Below, in pieces: positions 1-5,809 of a stretch of 5,809 nucleotides of DNA. Every line of letters begins with the position of its first letter. Within the stretch, counting starts at the first letter, position 1. The position numbers were made by a program, and so were the translations under genes. This stretch comes from Nitrososphaera sp. (GTDB taxonomy: Archaea > Thermoproteota > Nitrososphaeria > Nitrososphaerales > Nitrososphaeraceae). The notes beneath the pieces were generated by a model. That model did not search any database, was not told where the DNA came from, and worked only from the letters and a program-made list of their open reading frames with translations. The stretch spans positions 1 to 5,809 of the forward strand of contig JAJPDY010000087.1 in assembly GCA_023252395.1 (NCBI GenBank), in the 5' to 3' direction.

Positions 1-1175
1 GTCTGCTCGACAGAGCCGTTGAATTTTGATTGCCACAATTTCGCGACATATTCGCCGGCGGTATTCTTGTTTTCAAGGCGCCGCTCAAGTATGCCCAAAA
101 AATCCGGCTTGACATCAAGATCAGACAGTCCCTTTCGTGCAAAGGCAAGCTGGCTTCGCACGGTCTGGATAATGTCAAAATGCACCCGGGCGTTAAAGCC
201 GGATCTCACCACGGCCTGCCGCTCTTCCCTGACTGAAGCGAGAGGCCGCAGGTCCCTCTCCTCGTGTATCGCATGATGCAGGTAGCCTGCAAGGAACTCT
301 ATCATTGCCATCATGGTCTTTGGCGTGGGCTGGACCGACATCACCCGGGTTTCCACCCGGTAAAAGCCGGTGTTTATCCTTATTCTGGCGTCGTCGTGCC
401 GCTCTTTTACCATTTCAAAATAGTCCTTTGCAACCACCGGCTTTCTTGAAACAATGTAGTCGATGTAATCCTCTACCCCGTCAAGGTACCGCGGTATGCT
501 TGGAAAGCCGGAATTCTGCTGCTCTGTCTGGTCGTACAAATGAATCCTTGGCTCGTGGAGTGAAAATACTCTGCCGGCAAAAAGCCTGCTGTTGGCGCCG
601 AGAAGTATCACTGCAGGTATCAGGTTGAGGATGTGGTTGAACATTTGCGCAGTAAAGTTCGGGTTCTTGCCCTGCAGGTGCAGGTGAAAGCCCTGAATGC
701 CGGCAGCAGCGTGGAGCGCCTTGAACTTCTGGCCGTCAATCTCCACGTCAGGAATTTTGCTCTGCCACTTTGCAAGCTGCAGGTAGCGTGGCTTTTTGGT
801 AATAAGGCCGTCTTTCAATATGTGGGGCGATGGGTTTGCGCCAAGGAACACCGGGAAAACATCATGTTTGTACACCTTGCTGACAACAGAATCTAGGTGA
901 TCGACAAACTCCTCAAACTGCGAATTCAGCCTGATAAGGCTGTCAAATGACACCGGCTCTGTCCGGTATTCCAGCTGGCACATGCCATATTCAAAATCCA
1001 CGTCATGGTATTTTGCAAGACGCTCTATTACCGGCTTTGCGCTGACTGGCATCCCCTTGCTGTCGATAAGGCAAATTTCAATTTCGACTCCGACTTTAAA
1101 GTTCTCGTCGGTCCTCTTTGACTGCCTTTTGACAAGGGCTTTTAGCTCGTTTGCCTGCCGGGCTATTTTCTTCAA
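1..1175 (-). CDS. Glutamate-cysteine ligase (GCS2) family protein, 3' end cut by window edge
   Basis: An uninterrupted minus-strand frame of 391 codons runs off the left edge. It reads as a GCS2-type ATP-dependent carboxylate-amine ligase, the family that joins glutamate to cysteine to give gamma-glutamylcysteine in the cytoplasm. Visible family marks are GVEIEI (residues 29-34, the acidic metal/ATP site), QLEYRTEP (67-74), the His pair in GFHLHLQG (162-169), LLGANSRLFAGR (191-202) and a VETR segment (274-277). The start is TTG at 1175-1173. A TGA stop lies directly upstream in frame, and the first in-frame ATG is codon 42, which would remove the essential GVEIE motif. No Shine-Dalgarno site is obvious. 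The RPA stop is 38 bp upstream, so co-transcription with RPA is likely. The substrate cannot be proven: relatives include YbdK-like and EgtA-like ligases that accept other amines. Family assignment is good, exact activity moderate. Confidence 0.85.
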   Translation of the reverse strand, partial: MKKIARQANELKALVKRQSKRTDENFKVGVEIEICLIDSKGMPVSAKPVIERLAKYHDVDFEYGMCQLEYRTEPVSFDSLIRLNSQFEEFVDHLDSVVSKVYKHDVFPVFLGANPSPHILKDGLITKKPRYLQLAKWQSKIPDVEIDGQKFKALHAAAGIQGFHLHLQGKNPNFTAQMFNHILNLIPAVILLGANSRLFAGRVFSLHEPRIHLYDQTEQQNSGFPSIPRYLDGVEDYIDYIVSRKPVVAKDYFEMVKERHDDARIRINTGFYRVETRVMSVQPTPKTMMAMIEFLAGYLHHAIHEERDLRPLASVREERQAVVRSGFNARVHFDIIQTVRSQLAFARKGLSDLDVKPDFLGILERRLENKNTAGEYVAKLWQSKFNGSVEQ

Positions 1176-1213
1176 TCAATACTAGAGAATCACTGTTTCT
1201 TAATCTGTATTTG

Positions 1214-2656
1214 CTAGCCCAGCCGGATTATAGACGAGTACGACCGAAGCGTCAGCTCTGCCTTGCCTTCCCTGCCTGCCCCTGCCGTAACTGCCGCGAG
1301 CCTCAGTCTGTCGCCAACGCCCAGCTTGTTGACTGCCGCGCTCTGGTTTCGCCATCCGACAAGCCTTATCTCGCCCGTGTCGTCGCCAATGAGAGTAGAT
1401 GTCACGGGGATTGTCTCGCCGGATTTTGTGTTCACGTCGGCAGTCTCTGGCGGCTGCAGCACGATTGCCTCAATAACGTATGGGTCCTGTGACACCTGCA
1501 CGTCCTTTATCTTGGCCTCGAATTTTGACAATTTAGGAAATGTAGAATCGTCGTCTGTGAGCCGGATGTACGAGTCGTCCTTTGACAAGACTACAGAGCT
1601 GCCAAGTACCCGGGATGGCACGCATTCTATCATTTTGCCGGGTTCTAGCTGGGCCGAGCTGACAAGCGTGTTGTCTATCGTGAGCGTGAGCGGCCTGCCC
1701 GCCCTGTCGACTGCAAGGCACATAAAGCTCCCCCTGCCGGTCTCCTCGCCAACGGAAATAACTCGCAGCGGCATCACTTCGACATCGTCCTGCGAGCCGG
1801 AAAACTGCATGATGGTGCCCTCGTCGCCATGGATCTCAAAATCCCCATTACCGTACTGAGGGTTGCCTTGCTTTACCTTGACTCCTATCAGGCGCACCTT
1901 TGCTCCTGTCTTGAAGACTTTTGGCATCCTTGATTCGTCGACGTTCCAAATTACTGCGCGAAGCGAGCGTGTGTTGTCTTCATTTGAAATCTGGAGCTGG
2001 AGCGACTTGCTTGCCTCGCCCCGCGGGTTTACAAATTCTGTCACGCGAGGGTTTGCGTTGACTACTCCGGCGACAACCGCGCTGTCCAGAGTGCCGGTAA
2101 TGTCGCCTATTGAAATTGTTAGTGAATCAATAGTCGGGATGCCAGAGTCGTCGCGCACTGTCTCTACCGCGCTGTAACTTCCAAGGTTGATTATCGGCTT
2201 GCCGTCAAGCCCAGCCCTCACGTAGCCCTTGACTATCTTGATAATATCTCCAACCTGCAGGCCCATTTCGTCCGGGATCGCCACGTGCTTGTCCCACAAC
2301 TTGACTTTAACCCGCGCGTCTTTGTCATAGATTACCAGAGTGCGAGTTGTGCTCTGCTCGTTGCTTTCCTTCCGGGTGAACTTGTGTACAGGATAAATGT
2401 TCATAATTCTGCCAGCTACCGTGACTTCCTTTGCCCCAATGTAGAGGTCCTTCAAGCCAGCCTGCATCTTTTGCGCATTTTCAAACGACACTCCGAGGTC
2501 GGCAGCGACTAGAAAAAGCGCGCCCTGATCAGTCAAATAGCCCGCGCCAACCTTGCGCTTTTTCTCGTCAATCATGTCCCTTACCTGCTCGGGGTTCAGC
2601 TCTGGCTTTTGCTGAAGCAAAGTTTCTAGCATTCCTTTAAAATCGTGGGATGACAA
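1214..2656 (-). CDS. Archaeal RPA-like single-stranded DNA-binding protein with tandem OB folds
   Basis: This complete 480-residue protein is predicted to coat single-stranded DNA during replication, recombination and repair. The N-terminal helical part (about 1-70) carries the EKKRKVGAGYLTDQGALFLV segment (31-50), which is typical of archaeal RPA. OB-fold-like units follow. The first is at about 77-165, with a strand pattern around VAGRIMNIYPV and VKVKLWD. The second is at about 193-285, with VAGVVNANPRVTEFVNPRGE and LRAVIWN. A weaker unit lies at about 295-367, and a last one at about 378-478 with DDTGEIRLVGW. Only two cysteines are present (C313 and C345), so the C-terminal zinc finger of some euryarchaeal RPAs is absent. 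The chosen start is TTG at 2656-2654, giving MSSHDFKG. A GGAGGT lies 12 nt upstream of it. The alternative is ATG at codon 9 (2632-2630). The GCS2 gene follows after 38 bp on the same strand. Confidence 0.88.
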   Translation of the reverse strand: MSSHDFKGMLETLLQQKPELNPEQVRDMIDEKKRKVGAGYLTDQGALFLVAADLGVSFENAQKMQAGLKDLYIGAKEVTVAGRIMNIYPVHKFTRKESNEQSTTRTLVIYDKDARVKVKLWDKHVAIPDEMGLQVGDIIKIVKGYVRAGLDGKPIINLGSYSAVETVRDDSGIPTIDSLTISIGDITGTLDSAVVAGVVNANPRVTEFVNPRGEASKSLQLQISNEDNTRSLRAVIWNVDESRMPKVFKTGAKVRLIGVKVKQGNPQYGNGDFEIHGDEGTIMQFSGSQDDVEVMPLRVISVGEETGRGSFMCLAVDRAGRPLTLTIDNTLVSSAQLEPGKMIECVPSRVLGSSVVLSKDDSYIRLTDDDSTFPKLSKFEAKIKDVQVSQDPYVIEAIVLQPPETADVNTKSGETIPVTSTLIGDDTGEIRLVGWRNQSAAVNKLGVGDRLRLAAVTAGAGREGKAELTLRSYSSIIRLG

Positions 2657-2668
2657 GCTTGCTGCGAA

Positions 2669-2674
2669 ACCTCC
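2669..2674 (-). promoter_or_regulatory. Shine-Dalgarno-like GGAGGT before the RPA gene
   Basis: On the minus strand GGAGGT lies 12 nt upstream of the TTG at 2656 and 36 nt upstream of the ATG at codon 9. The spacing to TTG is a little long but much better than to ATG, so the site favours the TTG start. A chance purine run cannot be excluded. Confidence 0.5.
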
Positions 2675-2702
2675 AATCCGGAAAAACCATTGCCACGCAC
2701 TT

Positions 2703-2711
2703 GCATATATC
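2703..2711 (-). promoter_or_regulatory. TATA-box-like element for the RPA gene
   Basis: The minus strand reads GATATATGC here, resembling an archaeal TATA box. Transcription would start about 25 nt downstream, near 2682. That would leave a leader of roughly 26 nt that includes the GGAGGT site before the TTG start. The call rests on sequence and spacing only. Confidence 0.45.
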
Positions 2712-2721
2712 TCTTGAGAGA
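2710..2721. repeat. Small inverted repeat TCTCT-TG-AGAGA in the divergent promoter region
   Basis: Perfect 5-bp arms flank a 2-bp centre. The repeat touches the end of the RPA-side TATA-like element and lies 10 bp upstream of the reductase-side TATA-like element. That is a position where a dimeric regulator could act on both promoters. Arms this short occur by chance, so an operator role is only a suggestion. Confidence 0.3.
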
Positions 2722-2731
2722 AAGGGAACAG

Positions 2732-2740
2732 TTTATCTAA
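2732..2740 (+). promoter_or_regulatory. TATA-box-like element for the disulfide reductase gene
   Basis: TTTATCTAA matches the archaeal TATA pattern closely. Its centre is about 25 bp upstream of the A of the ATG at 2761, so transcription would begin at or next to the start codon. No Shine-Dalgarno-like purine run lies immediately before the ATG. Together these fit a leaderless transcript, which is common in archaea. Confidence 0.55.
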
Positions 2741-2760
2741 AAAGCACCTGATAATACTGC

Positions 2761-4122
2761 ATGCAAGAATTCGACCTGATAGTCATCGGGAGCGGCTCGG
2801 GTCTTGACGTGGCAAACGCGGCTGCACAGCACGGCATGAAAGTCGCTGTCATTGAAAAGGGCAGGATGGGCGGTACCTGCCTTAATCGGGGCTGCATACC
2901 CTCCAAGCTCTTGATACACAGCGCCGACGTTGCAGAAGTTATAAAGAGCGCGGGGCTCTTTGGCATAAAGGTCGACGGCTTTACTGTTGATTTTGAAAGC
3001 ATCGTCAGCCGGTCAAGCAGAATAGTCGACTCTGACTCTGACGGGATAAAGAGCGCGTTTTCGCAGATAGACAACCCAAAGCTGTTCTCTGAGCAATGCA
3101 GGTTTGTTGGAGAAAAGACAATCGTAGTCGGCAATGAAACAATAAAGGCTGACAAAGTCCTGATCGCGTCAGGGACCCGGCCGGCTATACCAAAAATAGA
3201 AGGGCTTGAAGGGAGCGGCTTTTTGACAAGCGACGAGGCACTGAGGATGACAAAACAGCCACGCGTGCTCACGATAATAGGCGGAGGATTCATTGCGGCA
3301 GAGCTCGCGCATTTCTACGGCGCGCTTGGCACAAAGATCAACATCATACAGCATAGAAGCCTATTGATACCGCACGAAGACCAAGAAGTTGCAGAAAAGT
3401 TTACCGAGCTGTTTTCCAAGAAATACAACGTCTACCTCGGCTATGATACCGAGCGCGTGAGCAAGCAAAACGGCATGTTCCACACAAGGGCAAGGAACTC
3501 GTCAGGCAAGACAATAGACCTTGAATCTGACCAGCTGTTGGTGGCTACAGGCAGGGTCCCAAATTCTGACACGCTGGATCTTGGAAAAACTGGAGTAAAG
3601 GCAGACGAGAAAGGCTTCATTACAGTTGACAAGTACCTTGAGACAAGTGTGAAAGGGATATTCGCGCTAGGTGACGCGGTGGGGCGCTACCTCTTCAAGC
3701 ACAGCGCCAACCACGAAGCCCAGTACGCATTTAACAACATCACGCACCCTGACAAAAAAGTTGCAGTCGACTACACTGCAATGCCCCACGCAATTTTCAG
3801 CTGGCCGCAGGTCGCCGGAGTCGGCTACACCGAGCAGGAGCTAAAGAAAGACAAGATAGATTATGACAGGGCTGTGTACCAGTACATCAACACTGCGATG
3901 GGCCAGGCAATAGAAGACAGGGACGGCTTTGTAAAGTTCCTAGTGTCAAAGAAAGGCGAGATACTTGGCTGCCACATAATCGGAAGCGACGCGTCGATCC
4001 TCATCCATGAAGTGCTAGTCGCTATGCGCCTTGGCGCCGGTATCGACAGTATCGCAAGGACCGTGCACATCCACCCTGCACTCTCGGAAGTAGTTTCCCG
4101 GGCGGCTTCTAACATTGCATAA
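2761..4122 (+). CDS. FAD-dependent pyridine nucleotide-disulfide oxidoreductase, mycothione reductase-like
   Basis: This complete 453-residue flavoprotein passes electrons from NAD(P)H through FAD to a redox-active cysteine pair that reduces a disulfide substrate. FAD binding is seen in IGSGSG (9-14) near the N terminus and ALGDAVG (302-308). The redox pair is C40 and C45 in GGTCLNRGCIPSK (37-49). The NAD(P)H Rossmann motif is GGGFIAAE (174-181). The catalytic His-Glu pair is H438 and E443 in HPALSE. The basic H198-R199 after the second Rossmann strand suggests NADPH. Several stretches resemble mycothione reductase from memory: the GxGxG opening without the usual third glycine, YLFKHSANHEA (310-320), QAIEDRDGFVKF (382-393) and IHPALSEVV (437-445). 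Automatic annotation would probably say dihydrolipoamide dehydrogenase, but no E2, lipoyl-domain or E1 gene lies nearby. The true substrate is unknown. The ABC ATPase gene follows after 29 bp. Confidence 0.88.
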   Translation: MQEFDLIVIGSGSGLDVANAAAQHGMKVAVIEKGRMGGTCLNRGCIPSKLLIHSADVAEVIKSAGLFGIKVDGFTVDFESIVSRSSRIVDSDSDGIKSAFSQIDNPKLFSEQCRFVGEKTIVVGNETIKADKVLIASGTRPAIPKIEGLEGSGFLTSDEALRMTKQPRVLTIIGGGFIAAELAHFYGALGTKINIIQHRSLLIPHEDQEVAEKFTELFSKKYNVYLGYDTERVSKQNGMFHTRARNSSGKTIDLESDQLLVATGRVPNSDTLDLGKTGVKADEKGFITVDKYLETSVKGIFALGDAVGRYLFKHSANHEAQYAFNNITHPDKKVAVDYTAMPHAIFSWPQVAGVGYTEQELKKDKIDYDRAVYQYINTAMGQAIEDRDGFVKFLVSKKGEILGCHIIGSDASILIHEVLVAMRLGAGIDSIARTVHIHPALSEVVSRAASNIA

Positions 4123-4140
4123 ATTAGGCTACAACAATGA

Positions 4141-4144
4141 GAGG
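4141..4144 (+). promoter_or_regulatory. Shine-Dalgarno-like GAGG before the ABC ATPase gene
   Basis: GAGG, within the longer GAGAGG at 4139-4144, ends 7 nt before the ATG at 4152. The spacing is standard. It supports this ATG over the one at 4137, which opens only three codons before TAG. It also fits translation from within an mRNA started at the reductase promoter, in contrast to the apparently leaderless reductase. Confidence 0.5.
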
Positions 4145-4151
4145 CTAGCCA

Positions 4152-5093
4152 ATGGACCCTTGCATTTCTGTCTCCGGCCTGCGCAAGAGCTACGGCTCTT
4201 TAAACGCGGTTGACGGGGTTTCATTCGACGTAGAATATGGCAAGGTGTTTGGCTTTCTTGGCCCAAACGGCGCCGGCAAGACTACCACGATCAGGGTCCT
4301 GACCACAGTTGTCCACCCGACATCAGGCAACGTCAGGATATTTGGGCAGGACATCGTCAAGCATTCTAGGGAGATAAAGAAGCGGATAGGAGTTGTGCTG
4401 CAGGAGCCGAGCTTTGAGGCAAACCTGACTGTCGAGCGCGCGCTAGAGCTGTATGGGCTGATGTGGGGGATGCCGGGCGAAAAGAGGCGCGACAGGGCAA
4501 GAGACCTTGTCGAAAAATTTGACCTTGCGTCTTTCAAGGGCATGAAAAATGACGAGCTGTCGATAGGCCAGCGGAGGAGGGTGCAAGTCGCTAGGGAATT
4601 CATGCACGACATGGACCTGCTGTTTCTGGACGAGCCGACAGTCGGCCTAGACCCTGCTGCAAGGCGCATGCTTCTCGACTATGTAAAAAAGCACGTGAAG
4701 GGAGGGCTGACGGTATTTTTTACGACCCACATCATGGAAGAAGCAGAATACCTGTGCGACGAAATCGCGATAATCAACAAGGGCAGGATAATCGCAACCG
4801 ACACGCCGGCAGGCTTGAAGCAACGGTACGGAGGCGTCAAGGCAGTGGAGATAAGGCTGAAAGATTCTACCGCGCAGTCTGTGATGCACATCATTAGGCC
4901 GATAGCAGGTGCTTCTGCAATTGAAACACCGGCAGAGGGCACGATAAGGATAAGCTCGGCAGAGGCGCAGGAGATGCTTGTCAGGATTATTGAGTCGCTT
5001 TCAAAAAACGCGGTCCAGATAGAAAGCGTGTCTGTGAACCCGCCCACTCTTGAGGAAGTGTTCCTCACAGTCATCGGCAACGAAAAGTCCTAG
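4152..5093 (+). CDS. ABC transporter ATP-binding protein, DrrA/CcmA-like exporter type
   Basis: This complete 313-residue nucleotide-binding subunit energises an ABC-2 type membrane exporter from the cytoplasmic face. All ATPase motifs are present: Walker A GPNGAGKTT (37-45), Q-loop Q84, signature LSIGQ (136-140), Walker B LLFLDEP (156-162) with catalytic E161, D-loop GLDP (165-168) and H-loop H193. The signature has Ile where most have Gly. The region after about residue 225 is the C-terminal extension usual in the DrrA-like group, ending in a PPTLEEVFL segment (297-305) typical of that group. The gene lies 29 bp behind the reductase with no clear promoter between, so read-through is likely. 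Its stop TAG overlaps the stop of the convergent permease gene. The transported substrate cannot be told from sequence. Confidence 0.93.
   Translation: MDPCISVSGLRKSYGSLNAVDGVSFDVEYGKVFGFLGPNGAGKTTTIRVLTTVVHPTSGNVRIFGQDIVKHSREIKKRIGVVLQEPSFEANLTVERALELYGLMWGMPGEKRRDRARDLVEKFDLASFKGMKNDELSIGQRRRVQVAREFMHDMDLLFLDEPTVGLDPAARRMLLDYVKKHVKGGLTVFFTTHIMEEAEYLCDEIAIINKGRIIATDTPAGLKQRYGGVKAVEIRLKDSTAQSVMHIIRPIAGASAIETPAEGTIRISSAEAQEMLVRIIESLSKNAVQIESVSVNPPTLEEVFLTVIGNEKS
5090..5093. other. Shared CTAG palindrome holding both convergent stop codons
   Basis: The plus-strand TAG of the ATPase gene is 5091-5093, and the minus-strand TAG of the permease gene is 5092-5090. The two genes therefore overlap by 4 bp inside the self-complementary CTAG. 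No space remains for a terminator between them, so each transcript must end inside or beyond the other gene. Confidence 0.95.
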
Positions 5094-5809
5094 ATTCTCA
5101 TTCTCAGCATTGACAGAGTCGCCAGAAAGAATGTAGCTGCGGAAATTGCAGCGATAATCCCAACTTCAATGTTGGTAAACGCGGTTATCTGGTTGAAGAT
5201 GCCCGCCCGGGTGATGTCAACGATATAGGTGAGCGGGTTTGCGTAAAATGCTGCGCCTAGCGCCCCCGGCACCCCTTGGGTCGGGTAAAACGCGGTGCTC
5301 ACAAACGAAAAGAACAGAAAGACGCTGTTGACAATGACGTTAAAGCCTTCGCTGCTCTTGAGCCGCGTGGATATGATTATGGCTATAGAGCCGAAAAATA
5401 TTGCGCCAGCTATCAGGGCGTAGAGCACGTACATCGAGCCTACCAGCGAGGGCTGCGCGCTTCCAACCAGCGTTGGGGTGCCTGCGACAAGTATCAGAGT
5501 GGCGCTTGCAAGCCCCATCAGCATGATGGTGACGATGTTGCTGAGGATGTACTCCATCCTTGCAAAGGGCATTACCAGAATCTGCAGGAACATCCCGTTT
5601 CGCTTGTCGTTCCAGATTATGCTGCCAGCGACAGTCGAACTATTCATCATGTTAAAGCCAATCATGCCTGCTGCCAGGTACGCGGGGTACGGAACATTTG
5701 CAAGACCTATCTGGATGCCCTGATTGCCGATGAGCGCAGAATAAGAGTAGCCCGCGATAAAGATGTAGATGATTGGAAAGACCACCTGCCACACAAGGAA
5801 GACCTTGTC
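5090..5809 (-). CDS. ABC-2 type transporter permease, 5' end cut by window edge
   Basis: The frame is open from the right edge, giving 239 residues, so the true start lies outside the window. A GTG at 5794 is in frame, but five codons upstream remain open and the first membrane segment would begin almost at once, so it is probably internal. The protein is a multi-pass membrane subunit. Hydrophobic segments lie at about residues 8-25, 42-62, 92-112, 122-146, 158-176 and 213-233, counted from the edge. This is the six-helix pattern of ABC-2 permeases. The loop NDKRNGMFLQILVMPFARME (67-86) corresponds to the cytoplasmic coupling region. FYANPLTYIVDITRAGIF (188-205) is the family's hallmark motif before the last helix. 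Perhaps 20-30 N-terminal residues are missing. It faces the DrrA-like ATPase tail to tail. It may be that ATPase's partner, or it may pair with another ATPase beyond the right edge. Confidence 0.88.
   Translation of the reverse strand, partial: DKVFLVWQVVFPIIYIFIAGYSYSALIGNQGIQIGLANVPYPAYLAAGMIGFNMMNSSTVAGSIIWNDKRNGMFLQILVMPFARMEYILSNIVTIMLMGLASATLILVAGTPTLVGSAQPSLVGSMYVLYALIAGAIFFGSIAIIISTRLKSSEGFNVIVNSVFLFFSFVSTAFYPTQGVPGALGAAFYANPLTYIVDITRAGIFNQITAFTNIEVGIIAAISAATFFLATLSMLRMRI

Noticed and set aside
19..896. Several plus-strand open frames of 61-107 codons at the left end
   Set aside because: All lie opposite the continuous GCS2-family coding frame on the minus strand and show biased, motif-free translations.
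1166..1175. Suspected frameshift at a short A tract near the GCS2 start
   Set aside because: A first reading suggested a stop just before the conserved N terminus. Recounting the codons gives a clean frame TTG-AAG-AAA-ATA-GCC, so no frameshift is needed.
1176..1213. Independent promoter for the GCS2 gene in the 38-bp gap
   Set aside because: A/T-rich pieces exist, but none matches a TATA box at the right distance convincingly.
1263..1859. Open plus-strand frame of 198 codons opposite the RPA gene
   Set aside because: It lies wholly antisense to a clear RPA coding region. Its translation is rich in Ser, Thr and Pro with no recognisable motif, as expected of a shadow frame.
2733..3293. Open minus-strand frame of 186 codons opposite the reductase gene
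   Set aside because: It is antisense to the FAD-binding and redox-cysteine region of the reductase. It has no family motif, and the same bases are fully explained by the plus-strand gene.
5792..5794. GTG as the true start of the permease
   Set aside because: The frame stays open for five more codons to the window edge, and ABC-2 permeases normally have a cytoplasmic N-terminal stretch before the first helix. The gene is better treated as truncated.

Overview
The window looks like chromosomal DNA from an archaeon, most likely an ammonia-oxidising Thaumarchaeota (Nitrososphaera-like). The reasons are an archaeal multi-OB-fold RPA-type single-strand DNA-binding protein, TATA-box-like promoters, a probably leaderless gene, TTG starts, and a moderately GC-balanced coding style rich in AAG, ATA and AGG codons. 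The lineage is inferred from the reading and was not tested by search. No RNA gene, insertion sequence, CRISPR array or long repeat was seen. Coding density is very high, and the largest gap is 104 bp.

Left half (minus strand). An RPA-like protein (2656 to 1214) is followed after 38 bp by a glutamate-cysteine ligase (GCS2) family protein (1175 to beyond the left edge). Both appear to start with TTG, and they probably form one transcript.

Centre. A 104-bp divergent promoter region (2657-2760) separates the RPA gene from a plus-strand flavoprotein disulfide reductase (2761-4122). The reductase resembles mycothione reductase, and possibly haloarchaeal bis-gamma-glutamylcystine reductase, more than a classical lipoamide dehydrogenase. 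The region holds one TATA-like element facing each way, with a small inverted repeat between them.

Right half. A DrrA-like ABC transporter ATPase (4152-5093) lies 29 bp downstream of the reductase and has its own Shine-Dalgarno-like site. It converges on an ABC-2 type permease (minus strand, running off the right edge). The two genes end inside the same 4-bp CTAG palindrome, so each supplies the other's stop codon.

How they may work together. The GCS2 protein and the reductase could make, and keep reduced, a gamma-glutamylcysteine-type small thiol. That would be a thiol-redox module placed around a DNA maintenance gene. The ATPase and permease are plausible halves of one exporter but have an unusual tail-to-tail orientation. 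Both links are inferences from family membership and position.
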